Positions 22,533 to 34,786 of a DNA stretch of 64,000 bases are shown here, piece by piece. The notes beneath the pieces were generated by a model, which saw nothing but the letters and a program-made list of their open reading frames with translations, was not told the origin of the DNA and made no database searches. Source of the stretch: Orobanche coerulescens (Eukaryota; Streptophyta; Magnoliopsida; Lamiales; Orobanchaceae); the NCBI GenBank assembly GCA_033398695.1, contig CM065809.1, forward strand, positions 170,862,501 through 170,926,500. The letters run 5' to 3'. Within the stretch, counting starts at the first letter, position 1. Each line of letters starts with the position of its first letter. The position numbers and the translations under genes are program-made.

Positions 22533-23000
22533 AAACAACCCAACCTGAAAAAATGTCACCAGTGTACACAAGTACTCTGGCGACAAATCACAGTAAATGT
22601 CACCAAGTATGTAATAAATAGTGGAAATAAATATATATATCTCAGATTTGGATTCTTGATTTTAAAATATAAATGCTGAAGCAAACAATTAGGAATTAAA
22701 ATAATATGTTACAAATTAAAAAAATTTAGATATTAAAGGGTCGATTTTAAATGATTATTGATTGGATTCTAAAATTCAAAATTCAAAATAAAAAAAAAAA
22801 AGAAAGAAAAAAAAAATTCAAAGATGAAAAAAATACAAAAAACAGAAATCAAGGGTTAGGAATTGACAATTATTTTCTATTTTTAATTGATCCAAAACAA
22901 CTCAACCTGAGAAAATGTCACCAGTATACAGAAGCACTCTCGTGACGAATCACACAAAATATTACCAAGTATGTGATAAATAGTGGAAACAAATATATAC
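22533..23000 (+). repeat. Diverged duplication of a ~105-bp segment
   Basis: The segment aaatgtcaccag..tacac..gtactctggcgac ... aatagtggaaa occurs at 22533-22640 and again at 22898-23000. The spacer has an A-rich run (22790-22815). The unit has several gtcacc/ggtgac words and might be subterminal transposon DNA. No TIR was found. Confidence 0.6.
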
Positions 23001-23194
23001 AAACACTTTGATCATAAAGCTCCAAATAACTAATTTATCCATATTATACGATTGAGATCTTCTTAAGGATACTTCTCGAACTTCTGCATTAAAATGCAAA
23101 CCAGGATTCCAATTTTTAGAGGAAGATGGAGGGCCGTAACAGGTAGATTGAGGTAGGTGAATTGAAATTTGGACTTTAATGGGTTGTGGTTGTG

Positions 23195-23287
23195 CTTTTT
23201 TTTTTCCGGGTAAGGGAGAGACGAGAAACTCCCCCACCTGTATCAGAGGTCTCTTGACCAAGCGGGTTGTAAATCGAGAGATGTGCC
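23195..23287 (-). mobile_element. Partial SINE, related to 56846-56995
   Basis: It begins after ggttgtggttgtg with a poly-T run, then agggagagacgagaaactccc and ctgtatcagaggtc, matching the SINE at 56846-56938 closely. It breaks off at gatgtgcc, exactly where LTR Z begins (23288). I infer that Z landed in this SINE or next to a partial copy. Confidence 0.65.
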
Positions 23288-23984
23288 TGTAACGCCCCCA
23301 AAATCATATTGGGTTATTACAGTACCGTGGACCCCACACCAGGAGATCCACCAGGCGAACACGACTAAAATACATCAACTGGCCAAAAAGGAAAATCACA
23401 GTCCCTACTATGATATCCGACACAATATTCCGACGTGGAATTTCAAAGACAATGATGGGCCTACATGGCCAAATTAAAAATACAACAACATCCACGAGCC
23501 TTGCTCGGATAATACATAATGACAACGACTGACAAACTGGAGAACACTCCGAACGGACTAACCAACATGAACACCAAAACAACTCGGGACTAGTATCGCT
23601 CGAATGCCTCGTCGCCGTCGTCATGCCCCTGTGTCTTAACTCTCTCCTCACAAGCACCTAAAACATGAAAACATGTTCCGCCCCCACAGGGTCAGTCATC
23701 CAGATAATGAATATCAAATACATGTACAACATGATATGCATCCAAAGGCAGAATAAACGGTACAATAATGGCAATACGAGATGCTCACAAATCAAGGTAA
23801 GAACCGAGCATTCGTGAAACAATATGCCAACGGCATACGATCAGTACCTGCTCAACAGGTTAGAACAAAAGTTCCCAACGGCGAATCATCAATATAGAAC
23901 ACAACAATGAATTACCCGAAGGTAAACCAGACCAGAGCTGAAATAAATACGAATCACAATACCCGAAGGCTCCAACAGAAATAC

Positions 23985-24180
23985 CAAAACATCACAATGA
24001 CCTGAAAGCCCTCAACCGAAGCTGCAAAATATCACAATAGCCTGAAAGCCACTCAGCCGAAGCTGCCAAAATATCACAATGACCTGAAATCCACTCAGCC
24101 AAAATTGCCAATCATCACAATGGCCTGAAGCCAAACAGCCCGAAGCTGTATCACATGAGGGCCGAAGCCACGGCACGAAG
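23985..24180. repeat. Tandem repeat ~48 bp in LTR Z
   Basis: Units of the form cctgaaagccactcagccgaa, then gctgccaaaatatcacaatg, recur four to five times with decay between about 23985 and 24180. Confidence 0.75.
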
Positions 24181-24818
24181 CCGTATCACAATGAGGCCAT
24201 CCAATGACCGTGACCTGCTGAATTGCAGGTGCTGGGAAACCAACCGCGAAGATTCAAGCCCCAGACTTACCCATAATGAGATCACTGTTAGAGCACTATT
24301 GGTCGGTATCGCCATTTGGAGATAGAGTTATAAAACTCTTTCGCGTTGCAGAAGCAATTTAAATAAGAGTTCAGAAAATAAATCAACACAGGATTTATAG
24401 AGGTTCGGCCAAACGTTCCTACGTCCTCTCTCGGTATCTTTTTCTATAGGCTAAAGATAAACCTCTGCACCTCTCTTCTATCGGTCGAGGTATAACCATT
24501 ACAAGCTCGTCTTCTATCGGTCCGAGTAAACCGTTCTCTCACTTGTCTTTATGTCGATCCAAGTTAAACCGTTTTTCTTTTCTATTCGACAAGGAATCAA
24601 CCAATATGGCTTTATATGAGTACTAGATAAACCTCACTTAGATATCGATTGTGATTCTAACAATGTCGGATCCTGGATCCTAATAACACCGAATCCAATC
24701 GTATCTTTTTTTTATTCTCTTGTATGATTTCGTGTATAAAACTTAATCACTAAACAATATAAGCTCAATTACAACAACTAAAATGATTACGATGATATCT
24801 CAAGTATGAATGCTTTGC

Positions 24819-25175
24819 TCAATGTTCGTCAACTAGGATTTCTTCTCTTTTTGACATCTTAGCCTTCATGGCTATTGATCTTTCCTTCGGCTTCGGTTTA
24901 GCATTCCGAGATTTTAGGACAATCTCGTAGTTTATAGGTGAACCAACGAGAGCACTAAAATCAAGATTGTTTAAATCTTTAGATTCCATTATCGCCGTAA
25001 CCGTGCTGTCCCATTCAACAGGTAGTGATCTTAAGATTTTCTTGACGTTCTCACTACTTGATAATGGTTTACCGAACGAAGATAGTCCATTGGTGATGAC
25101 CGCAAATCGGTCGAGCATGTTGGTGATGGACTCGTCACCCTTCATCATGAATAACTCGTAGTCATGGAGAAGCAT
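24819..25175 (-). pseudogene. Copia gag fragment (UBN2-like) in W
   Basis: The minus-strand frame reads LLHDYELFMMKGDESITNML and later KKILRSLPVEWDSTVTAI and DLNNLDFSALVGSPINYEI. This order is typical of the gag/UBN2 domain of plant copia elements, which forms the particle shell. Upstream gag sequence continues with breaks to about 25550. The frame ends inside the deletion junction with the truncated LTR, and the zinc knuckle and everything downstream are lost. Confidence 0.85.
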
Positions 25176-25596
25176 ATTGATCTTCGTCTCCTTGACTTGA
25201 GTTGTCCCTTCGTGTGTGATTTCAAGAATTTTCCATATCTCTTTAGCACTTTCACATGATGACCTCTTCTGGATTTAAGGCACAATATAGAAGTTGAGTA
25301 GCCTTACAATTTAGATGGTCGTTCTTCAAATCCCCGTCATTATATTATTCGAAACTCTTAAGAGATCCGTCTAATTTGATTGGAACTTACGGGCCAAGAC
25401 AAATGATCTTCCAAATCTCTATATCATAGGCACGAATAAAGATCGACATCTTTTTCTTCCATGTCATATAATTTGATCCATCAAAGAATGGTGGTCGGTT
25501 CAAAGCAAGACCTTCGACCAGAGCAAACTGTAACGCCATTTGGATCTTTTCCTAAGATGTTAAGCCGCTTCTTGGAGGTACCTCTCCGATACCAAT

Positions 25597-26876
25597 TGTT
25601 GGAGCACTACTGGTTGGTATCGCCGTTTGGAGATAGAGTTATAAAACTCTTTCGCGTTGCGGAAGCGATTTAAATAAGAGTGCAGAAAATAAATAAACAC
25701 AGGATTTATAGAGGTTCGGCCAAACGTGCCTACGTCCTCTCTCGGTATTTTTTTATATAGGCTAAAGATAAACCTCTGCACCTCTCTTCTATCGGTCGAG
25801 GGATAACCATTACAAGCTCGTCTTTTATCGGTCCGAGTAAACCGTTCTCTCACTTGTCTTTATGTCGATCCAAGTTAAACCGTTTTCATTTTCTATTGGA
25901 CAAGGAATTAACCAATCTAGCTTTATATGGGTATTAGATAAACCTCACTTAGATATCGATTGCGATTCTAACAATGCCGGATTCTTGATCCTAATAACAC
26001 CGAATCCAATCGTATCTTTTTTTATTCCTCTCTTGTATGATTTCATATATAACACTCAATCACTAATCAATATAAGTTCAATCACAACAACTAGAATGAT
26101 TACAATGATATCTCAAGTATGAATGCTTTGATCAATGTTGTTGTGTAGTTTGATACCAAGTGGTTGGTATTTATAGCCTTTTTCATCCAACTAGTTGTTA
26201 GCTTCTTTTGACTGTGTAGCGTGCGCTAGATTTTCCTCATAGCGTGCGTTATGCCTTGTTACGTACGTTATAGGTTTCATGAAGCGTACGTTATCGACTT
26301 CCAGTTTCAGTCCAGTGGCTTTCGTTTCTTCTGTTATGTACGTTATTGCTTTGTATTACATATGTTAACTACCTTGAGTAGCGTACGTTAACCTTGCAAC
26401 GTAGCGTGCGTTAACTCATATATCCATTGCCTTCATTTGTCAATGTGTCCGTTGAGATGTTGACTTTGACCAGAATCTTTCCAACGTTCATCTGTTTGAA
26501 TTCATATTCAAACTCCATTACATACGTTAGCACATTTATGTTTCGTACGTTAGCTGCCTTTGATAGCGTACGTTAAGCTTGTGACTTAGCGTACGTTAAG
26601 TTCATCAGGTAGGTCCTTCAGGTAGCTTCGTAACTCGTCTGATCTGCAGGAACTTTAACATTACTTACGTTATCTGATCCTCATTACGTATGTTACTCTC
26701 TTTCGATAGCATGCGCTATAAAATGTATATAGGGTGCGTTAAGCTTGCAGTTTGATCAACTTTTTGTGTCTTCGACTCCTTGTTGTTTTGTTTCGCTTCT
26801 TTGTTGTTTTACTTTGTTTAAACAACGTAATCATCAAAACTCGATTAATGAATATTTGGAATAAAATATTCCAACA
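25597..26876 (-). repeat. Full-length 5' LTR of W
   Basis: 1280 bp, tg...ca bounded. The first ~540 bp match the truncated partner at 24286-24826. The distal half (26215-26745) holds about 16 copies of the motif described for the palindromic array. Confidence 0.87.
26215..26745. repeat. Palindromic TTARCGYRCGYTAA-type motif array in the W LTR
   Basis: About 16 imperfect copies such as tagcgtgcgcta, ttacgtacgttata and tagcgtacgttaa, spaced roughly 20-60 bp. The spacers are unrelated to each other. Similar arrays occur in LTRs of X, Y and Z. Confidence 0.85.
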
Positions 26877-27299
26877 ATCACCCAGTGACCGTGACCTACT
26901 GAATTGTAGGTGTTGGAAAACCAACCGTGAAGGTTCAAGCCCCAAACTTACCCATAATGAGATCATCAACATGACCGTGACCTACTGAACTGTAGGTGTT
27001 GGGAAACCAACCGCGAAGGTTCAAGCCCCAAGCTTACCCATAATGAGATCATCAACATGATCGTGAACTACTGAACTGTAGGTGTTGGGAAACCAACCGC
27101 GAAGGTTCAAGCCCCAAGCTTACCCATAATGAGATCATCAACATGACCATGGCCTACTGAACTGTAGGTGTTGGGAAACCAACGCGAAGGTTCAAGCCCC
27201 AAGCTTACCCATCGAGCACTAGCCGAGACTAGCCTCCAAAACACAATTAATCACAAACGGCAACGATCCCGAGATTACCGAATGCACAAGAATAATAGT

Positions 27300-27725
27300 G
27301 TGTTGCCTTGAGTCGGCCAACACGAAAACAATAACTCATGGATGGGCACCGTCCTCGGCGGTCCCAATTCAAATACCTCGACTGCCTTGGAATGGCCAAT
27401 CGTTCACAACAACTCAATGGATGGGAACTATCCTCGACAGTCCCAATTCAATACATCGATTACCTTGGAACGACCAATTGATAACAACGACTCAACATAT
27501 GGGAAATGTCCTCGACATTCCCAATCCAATACATCGATTACCTTGGAACGGCCAATCGATAACCACGACTCAACGGATGGGAAATGTCTTCGACAGTCCC
27601 AATTCAATACATCGATTACCTTAGAACAGTCAATCGATAACGACTCAATGGATGGGAAATGTCCTCGACAGTCCCAATTCAATACATCGATTTCCTTAGA
27701 ATGGACAATCGATAAACAACGATAC
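27300..27725. repeat. ~62-bp tandem repeat in LTR Z
   Basis: Six to seven units with aactcaatggatgggaa, then cctcgacagtcccaattcaa, then tacatcgattaccttgga. Frames on both strands across it are repeat artefacts, not genes. Confidence 0.88.
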
Positions 27726-29217
27726 AATTAGAACAGATGTCCCGGTGCCTTTAGTCGACCACCAGAAACAGAGATGATAATCAAATACGTCAATGCCTTC
27801 AATCGGTTAATACAACATCAATAGCAAAGCACCAGTATCAATAACAATGATCACAACAATGTCTTAAATCGACATCAATACCAAAAACAACAATCGATAC
27901 GTGGATACCGCGAACCGGCTACCGCCAACAACATCAACAACGAGTATCTCAATGCCTTGAACGGCTTTTTCCGAACAACGGTAACATTTGGCATAATTTT
28001 CTGAAGGGTATCGTGTCAAACAATCCCCTGATATCAACAAAATCATAAAGAGACCAAGTCTCGAAATGATACACACATTCATACATGTACATGATAACAT
28101 TAATCTCATTGACTAGTGCAAGTATAAAACTTGCCTCAAACCGAAGGCGATGAAATCCTCTAACGAACGACGAACGGCGTTCTCCAACGATCACAAGCAC
28201 TCGAACAACCTTGAATGAAATACAATTCATTCAACAACACAAAATCAATAGAAAACAACACCAAAGACAATCCCGATTCAATCACGAATCGGTTAAACTC
28301 CACAAATGAATATCATAGTTCTCAATTATGAATTCTAACATTCTCCAACACCTCAGTGATCAATTAACATGATCATTATGTTCTTAACACTTGTGAAAAA
28401 TAATTCAACAAGGATTATCAAGAACAACATCAAATCACTCAAAATGATAATATCACCAATATCATCATCAATACATCAAGAACATCATCATCACAACAAA
28501 CATGATGTCTCCACCAAAATTAATCACCAATTCCTCAAGAATTTTGGATTAATCAGCAAGATTAACTTAACCATTTAAGAATTGTGATAACACTACGCCA
28601 TAGATGGCTTTCTACAACACTTAGGGGGAGGTGTTACCTTCTTGTATGTTACCATAGCTATGAAATTTTGGACCTACCACAACGTTCGGGTTATGGTGTT
28701 ACCAAATCTTGAAATATATGTTACTCTAGCTATAAAATGTGTAACTCTCACTAACACCATGAGATGTGTTACCTTAGAGTATTAATAAACAAAATTTTGA
28801 ATTTTATATAAAATTAATGATTTAATAAATTTTTAACTTTAAAATTAATTAATTTTAATAAAACATTGAATCTATTTTTATAAAAAATTATTCTATCAAA
28901 TAATGAATTATATATATTTTATAAAATAAAATACTTTTAATAAATTTAAATTGAAAAGATTTTAAAATAAAGTAGTATTTGAAAATTAATAAATTTTGGA
29001 TTAACTAATTAAAAAAATTATTAAAAAAATAAAAGCTTGTAATAACTATGAATAATTACAAAATAATTAAAATAACAAATTTAATGTCTACATATAATAA
29101 TAATTTTTTTAATCATTATAAAATACTATGATATAATGACTGAAAATAAAAATAAAAATATATTGCATAAAATTGAACGGATTATTAATATTAATTGAAG
29201 AGTTAACATTATAAATG

Positions 29218-29512
29218 CACTAGTAGAATAAACATCAAAGACTTCGGTACGTCTCACTTCGGTAATGTATATTAGCAAAGTAAAACAAACAACAACTTTT
29301 CTTTTCAATTGACTGAAGTAAAAAACCCACACAGACTTCAATAAATTGTACCAAACAAAAAAGTAGGAGCTAGTTAGAAATTTAAAGTTAAAAAGACTTC
29401 GCTAGTTTGATAATTACTGAAGTAAAAAGTGTGAAAGTTTATTTTTTATCAAAAAAAATTTACAATAACGAAGTGTATGTCTTGAGACTGGAAATTGAAG
29501 AAGGCATTAGCC
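29218..29512. mobile_element. One end of another CACTA-type element
   Basis: Starts cactagtagaataaacatc, followed by agacttcggta and further ctgaagta/acttcg words in both directions, the style of CACTA subterminal repeats. No partner end was found, so it is a fragment nested in or joined to CACTA 2. Confidence 0.45.
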
Positions 29513-29519
29513 CAACCTA

Positions 29520-29705
29520 GAGGTGGCATTTCGGAACCGAAAACTGAAAATCGTATCGAGAAAACCCAAAAAAAGAACCGAAAAACTGAAATCGAAAAAG
29601 ACCGAACCGAAAAATAGAAAAACAGAACCGGACCAAAATAGTTCGGTTCGGTTCTCGGTTCTGGGATGGACCGAACCGAACCAGACCGAACTGGACCGAA
29701 ATCAA
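29520..29705. repeat. ccgaac-rich repeat (possible MITE remnant)
   Basis: The stretch after tagaggtggca is packed with ccgaa and cggttcggttc words on both strands. It resembles one end of plant hAT-type MITEs, but the second end was not found. Confidence 0.4.
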
Positions 29706-29835
29706 ATTATGTCATATTATGCTAATAATATGTTAGTAGTTATAATTGATCTATTCACTCTCAAGTTCTCTGCACAACACCGACTCTAATTCTAGCTCTC
29801 AACATTTCCGTCGAAACTCAACAATCAACCAAGTC

Positions 29836-30048
29836 TAGCGCCGCCTGAGCTCCCTTTTTCTTCCTTGCTCCTCGAGGCTGCCGCCGTGGACTTGAGCTCG
29901 CTGCCCTTTATCGGCCTCAATTCAACAACATCAAGAAGCCCTAATCCTCTCTGCTCCCTTTTTCTTCCTTGCTCCTCGCCGCTGCCGCCGTGGACTTGAG
30001 CTCGCCGCCCTTTTCTCAGTCTCAACTCAACAACATCAAGAAGACCTA
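29836..30048 (+). repeat. Tandem duplication ~110 bp
   Basis: The segment gctccctttttcttccttgc, followed by ctgccgccgtggacttgagc and caacaacatcaagaag, is present twice (29848-29938 and 29958-30046). A pyrimidine-rich, gene-like 5' UTR character suggests it belongs to the captured gene. Confidence 0.75.
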
Positions 30049-31690
30049 ATATATTCATTAATTTGTAGCCCTTGTTATTCTTCTTCGTTTTTGTAAGTTT
30101 GTTCATTTTTCTTGAATTTTAATTTATGGATTTATAAATCGAAATACTGAGATTTGTGATACCGAAACTTGATGTCAAATAATTGATTCATTTTTTCATT
30201 AATTAATGGATATTGTGGAAATTTTGTGATGTACTGAATTTGACTAGGCAAAATGATATGAACAAAAATGGGTGAGAAAATGTTAGTATACGTGTGTTTA
30301 TAGAATTAAAATAATTTCATGGAGCCCAAATCTAATTTTTCATTTTATTCTATTTTAGAGACTAGAATTTTATCTGTTGGTTTGTTGGTGGTGTTTGTTG
30401 GTAGTACAGGTGATAAAGAATGATAAAAAAATACTGCTATTATGCTAATGTGTGGGTTTTTCATATACTGGATAGAGCTGCGGGTATTTCATCATGGACA
30501 TGGAGTATATGGTAACATTATTGCTTCATAATAGGATAATTATTTTTCAATTTATTAAAATATTTAAGTGTGATGTGCACATTAACATTTTAATTCCGAG
30601 AATGGTTGTCCTGTTTTGTGGAATAGTTTTGAAAGGGTTAAGTGCCTTATTTCTTATTGGTCAAAGAATAAAAGTTGTTGGATTATGCCTTGTTCATGTG
30701 TATGTCGAATATGGTATACACAAAACATGTGAATTGGGAATAATGTTTGATTTAGTGCAACTAGCTCAAATTATTTTGCGCATGTGCAGGGCTGTTTTGA
30801 AATAAATGTTATGGATAGTATAGACATGAGTTTAAGTTGAATTGTGAATATATATTATACCTGAATATCTAAATATATATTACGGATACTATAGACATGA
30901 GATTAAGTTTCAAGTATCTTGATGTTGCTATAGCTGGAAATTTCATGACGAGTTTCTCTGTAACATAATGAATTTGTAGGAAAAACAAGAGTTTTTGTTT
31001 TAACTTTTGATTTTATTTAAGGAAAGGAATTTTCACCAGTGGCTTAACAAGAAAAAATGATAACTTGTTATTGTTCTCTGCTTTTATAGGCTATGATTAT
31101 AACCACTGAGATCTCACTTAGGGGTTATTTCGGTAGGCATCGTATATCTGATCTCATATGTACTTATTCTCCGAACCCTTGAAGCTATTACAAAAATTGC
31201 TCAAGTGTTTTAATAATTGCTGCACTAAGAATATATTATGATGTCACTTTGTTTATGGGATTGTACCGTGTGACCTTCTATTTTCAGTTATTTGAAACTT
31301 TTTTTGATTATTTATATTTATCGATATCTTATTCCTTCATTTAATAAATGTGTTTTGGTATTGTTCGTGAGTGATGTCCAGATAAGACCATCGAATTAAG
31401 TATGTGTGGATTCTAGTCTCTTGCAATTTTTGACTTGATTGCTTCAACCATCTCAGCGCTTCTAATTCTGTAGATAATTATTGGTTATGTAGATATTATT
31501 TTACACATAGTTGGTTATTCCATAATATTATTACTCATCAACCAGTAAAGATTTCGAGGGTGGCTTTTCTTGTAAAAATTACTTCTCTGCAAGTAAATTG
31601 TCGCTAAAACTCATTGCTATAAATTATCCCATTTAGATGATTGGACGAAATGTATGGTTTATTTGTGCAACTTGTTGTCCATAATTGCAG

Positions 31691-31937
31691 GAATGTGAAA
31701 GTGAAGATGAACTCCTCGATAAAGGCGATGACGATGTTGATGATGAACATGAACCAGAGGTCCAAGAACAGCCTCAGCTGATGTTGAAAAGGCCCGTTGA
31801 AGCTTCTCTAGCACCTAAGGAGGCTGAAAGACAGCTTTCCAACAAGGAAAGAAGGAAAAAGGAGCTTGCTGAACTAGAAGCTATTCTGGCTGATTTTGGA
31901 GTTAACTCAAAAGAGAATGCTGAAGATGAGCCATCTG
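31691..31937 (+). pseudogene. Captured exon of an acidic/lysine-rich plant protein (exon A)
   Basis: An exon with a good acceptor (ttgcag before 31691) and a donor (g|gtaaca at 31938). It starts ECESEDELLDKGDDD and continues with PKEAERQLSNKERRKKELAE and LEAILADFG. The C-terminal half looks like a charged helix. It joins in phase with exon B (32903): the split codon G+AT gives Asp. I know this charged pattern from conserved plant proteins but cannot name the family. It lies between CACTA TIRs, so I infer capture with introns retained, which means DNA-level capture and not via mRNA. Confidence 0.72.
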
Positions 31938-32902
31938 GTAACAATGCTTCCGCTCCTTATACTGTTTTGTTCATCTCATTGAAGGAATAGTTCTTTTATG
32001 TTGCCTTTAAGTTGAAGGATTTGGGTTTGAGTAAATTGATTTGGTGAAAATGATTTCTAACCACCTAATTTAAGATGGATATGAAACCTACCTCAATAAT
32101 CAAAATAGTAGCTTAAAATAGGAGGTTAAAGATTCAAAATACATTTGTTCAGGAATTACGCAGACAAGCTGAATGGATTTGGAATCCTTATGTTTTAATT
32201 CCTTCAGTCCAAGGTAAGCCAAACCCATTTGGTATGTGGTACGACTCTTGTATTGGTACATGGTACGGATTTGGAATCCTTATGTTTCAATTCCTTCAGT
32301 TCAAGATAAACCAAACCCATTTGATATGTGGCAGGACTCTTGTATTGCTACATGGTATCTTATATGCCATTTCTGAAAATGAGACGGAGCCTAGATTTCA
32401 TTTTTTCAATTTTTATTCTGTTTCAGTTTTATAGTTCTTTCAATATTTCTGGGAGCCTCGTGATGTCGTTGATTGTGCTAGAATCGATAAATTAGGATTT
32501 TATTCATTTCCTTGTACTTGACAAATATGATATCAGTGAACAGGTCGGGAGAGCCTTAATCTCTCACCCCCGTGTTTTTATACAAATACACACACACACA
32601 CACATATATATATATACATATATGTGTACATATATTTATATATCATGTTTGGGGAGAGAAAAAATTCAACAAATATCCTCTCGTGTTGAGGGTGCAATTT
32701 ATGAAAGAATCAAATGTCAAGGGCATATCTATAATTTCAAAAGATAACTAGTTTACATTAATTATGATAAACCTCAAGTAGTTTTTGCAACTTGGCCCTA
32801 CTTTTTTATTTACAGTTGCTCTCATTAATCACTAATTGTGAGGCACTTTTGTAAAAGTACTCTCGCTAATCACAATTAATTAGATTAAGATCTCACTTGC
32901 AG

Positions 32903-33215
32903 ATGTCAGAAAGGACCGCAAAGAGGGACAATCGAATGGAGATGCCGACAAGGACAAAGAATGCCCCCTACGTAATCTAAAAACGCAAAGAAAAAGAAAA
33001 AGAAGGATAAGGCTTCCAAAGAGGGGAATGAGGTCAAGACCGCCCAATGGCTCGGACACCCTAAACGTCCTGGACGAAACCACCGGCACCGAACAAAGCA
33101 ACGAAGATGCATCCGGCATTGATGTGAAAGAGAAGCTCAAGAAAATGGCGTCTGTTAAGAAAAAGAAATCCAGTAAAGAAATAGACGCTGCTGCTAGAGC
33201 CGCTGCTCTAGAGAA
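32903..33215 (+). pseudogene. Captured exon of the same protein (exon B), frameshifted
   Basis: The acceptor cttgcag precedes 32903. In phase with exon A it reads DVRKDRKEGQSNGDADKDKE, then loses frame through a Lys-rich part (about 32965-33035). It regains a sensible frame at PNGSDTLNVLDE and IDVKEKLKKMASVKKKKSSK, ending EIDAAARAAALEKL before unrelated sequence. Two compensating indels are likely. No function can be assigned. Confidence 0.7.
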
Positions 33216-33529
33216 ACTCTTGTTTTTCCTACAAATTCATCATGTTACAGAGAAACTTGTCATGAATTTTTCAGCTATAGCAACATCAAGATACTTGAAA
33301 CCTAAAGTCATGTCTATACTATCCGTAATATTTATTTTATAGAGAAACTCGTCATGAAATTATTTGCGCAAGTGCAGGGCTTTTTGTGAATTGGTTTGTT
33401 GGGTTTTTTAATGGGAAATGCTAAATTTAAAATTTAAATTTTTATTTTGTTAAAATAAAGGTGTTACCTTAGGTACTATATATATATGTTGCAAATGTCT
33501 TTCATTGGTAACACCTAGACTAAAAATTG

Positions 33530-33715
33530 CTGCGCATTTTGTGGCCCCACCCCTGGGCTCCACAAAGTAGGCCCCACTAACAGGCCCAAGAAAAGTGGGT
33601 ACCACCACATATGGGCCCCTCCAGCTGACCCCACTAAGTGGGTCCCACCGTTGGTCCCGGCCCGTGGGACCCACAAAATGGGCCCCGCATGTGGAACCCA
33701 CTAAATTGGCTATAT
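33530..33715. repeat. Imperfect gtgggtccca/tgggacccac repeats
   Basis: GC-rich stretch with many ggccccac, gtgggtccca and gggacccac words in both orientations, just inside the right end of CACTA 2. The minus-strand frame over it (33450-33701) is a repeat artefact. Confidence 0.6.
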
Positions 33716-34534
33716 ATTTTGCAAAATTATAAAGTCTATTGCAACATGAATCTGATGTTGCTGTAGGGTCCTTAGGATGTTGCTGTATAGCTCTTTGGTA
33801 ACAAATAATCCTATGTTAGCTTAGGATGATCCACATGTTGCCTTTGAGCCCAAAGGCTACTGCTCACAGAGCAACTTAGCTAAAGTGTTACCTTAGCCCA
33901 TTTTGGGTCTGTGGCAACAGAAAATTGGGTCTAAGGTAACACAGTTATGTGGTTGCCGAAGGCCATTTATGGCATAGTGTAATCACCTCATAATTCATCA
34001 TAATTCTGTACTAAAATGGTTATAATCTCTTAGGAACACAACCAACAACAATAATCATCTCACGGCTATGTTAATCATCTAAAAATCTTAACATAACTCT
34101 TTCTAGACATGATAATAACCTCCAAGTATTCTTAAACATCAAGATCACAATCAAACTCAAGCTATATCATCATTTTTTCATCATAAGTTCATCAAAACTA
34201 TGAAGAACCATACTATCCTCCAACAAATCATCAAAACACGAAGTAACCAACAATAACAACATCATAATCTCGAGTTCAACACCAGATTAATGACATACCT
34301 CTACAAGAAGTGAAGAACAACCTCAAACCATCAAGAAACACTCCAAACTCCAAGTTCCTAAGCTTCAATCCAAGTTATGAAGCTCCAAAACAGGTTGTAA
34401 GAGGCTGGAAAAGACTAAGGGATGCAAATGGATGATTTCTAGAGGAAAAATTGAAAATGGATCGTGAGAAAATGAAAGACGAATCATGTCTTTATAATCT
34501 GCACATTGCATTACGGCTGCTATATCGCCACCTT

Positions 34535-34786
34535 AACGTACGTTATGCATATAACATACGTTATCACCTCTTCGTAGCGTACGCTAAGTTCTGCCAGAAC
34601 TCACTGCCTCAAAACGAACCATGCATTATGTACGTTATTAGCATAAGCATTACGTACGTATTGCTCGTTGACTTGGATGCCTCGAAAGGCCAACATTATC
34701 CAATCATGTTCGGCCCCACACGCCGAAAGTCAGATGCGATCAGATACCTTGTGTTACGTACGTAACCAAAATGGTTTAGCATACGT
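34535..34786. repeat. Palindromic motif array in LTR Z (left part)
   Basis: Copies such as ttaacgtacgttatg, tagcgtacgctaag, attacgtacgta and gttacgtacgtaac. The array continues at 56395-56450 on the other side of element X. X's target duplication tacgt is part of one motif (reconstructed site gcatacgtaacc). Confidence 0.85.

Larger units (their letters stand above)
24286..26876 (-). mobile_element. W: internally deleted Ty1/copia element
   Basis: Perfect 5-bp duplication atcac at 24281-24285 and 26877-26881. The full LTR is 25597-26876 (tgttggagcac ... atattccaaca). The low-coordinate LTR keeps only its first ~540 bp (24286-24826), and its remainder is joined directly to gag sequence. A primer-binding site complementary to initiator Met tRNA (tggtatcggag on the minus strand, about 25584-25595) lies next to the full LTR, so the element reads on the minus strand. 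Protease, integrase, RT and RNase H are all missing: one deletion runs from within gag into the 3' LTR. This copy cannot move by itself. Confidence 0.88.
24205..27212. repeat. 87-bp tandem repeat of LTR Z, split by element W
   Basis: Units start accgtgacctrctgaa, continue ttcaagccccaa and end cccataatgagatcatcaac. One unit lies at 24205-24285. Four more follow W, starting near 26884, 26971, 27057 and 27145. W inserted between unit 1 and unit 2. Confidence 0.88.
28591..33979 (+). mobile_element. CACTA element 2, non-autonomous, with captured gene exons
   Basis: The TIRs are cactacgccatagatggc on the left and its near complement gccatttatggcatagtg at the right end. The 3-bp duplication is taa at 28588-28590 and 33980-33982. 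Subterminal DNA has repeated gtgttacc/ggtaacac and ttgctgta words (28610-28770 and 33460-33965). There is no transposase. The plus-strand interior carries two exons of a host gene (31691-31937 and 32903-33215), and perhaps its 5' region. It could be moved only by a related autonomous element, for example a functional relative of CACTA 1, whose TIR is similar. Confidence 0.9.

Noticed and set aside
23288..23292. Clean 5-bp target duplication for LTR Z
   Set aside because: The flanks are gtgcc and gtgtt, which agree in three of five bases only, so no clean duplication is claimed.
26215..26745. CRISPR-like array
   Set aside because: Short repeats with spacers exist, but the repeats are 12-16 bp, imperfect and irregularly spaced inside a plant LTR. 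No cas genes occur.
27298..27731. Repeat-protein-like frames on both strands
   Set aside because: The DNA is a ~62-bp tandem repeat inside an LTR. All frames give periodic peptides because the unit length keeps them open.
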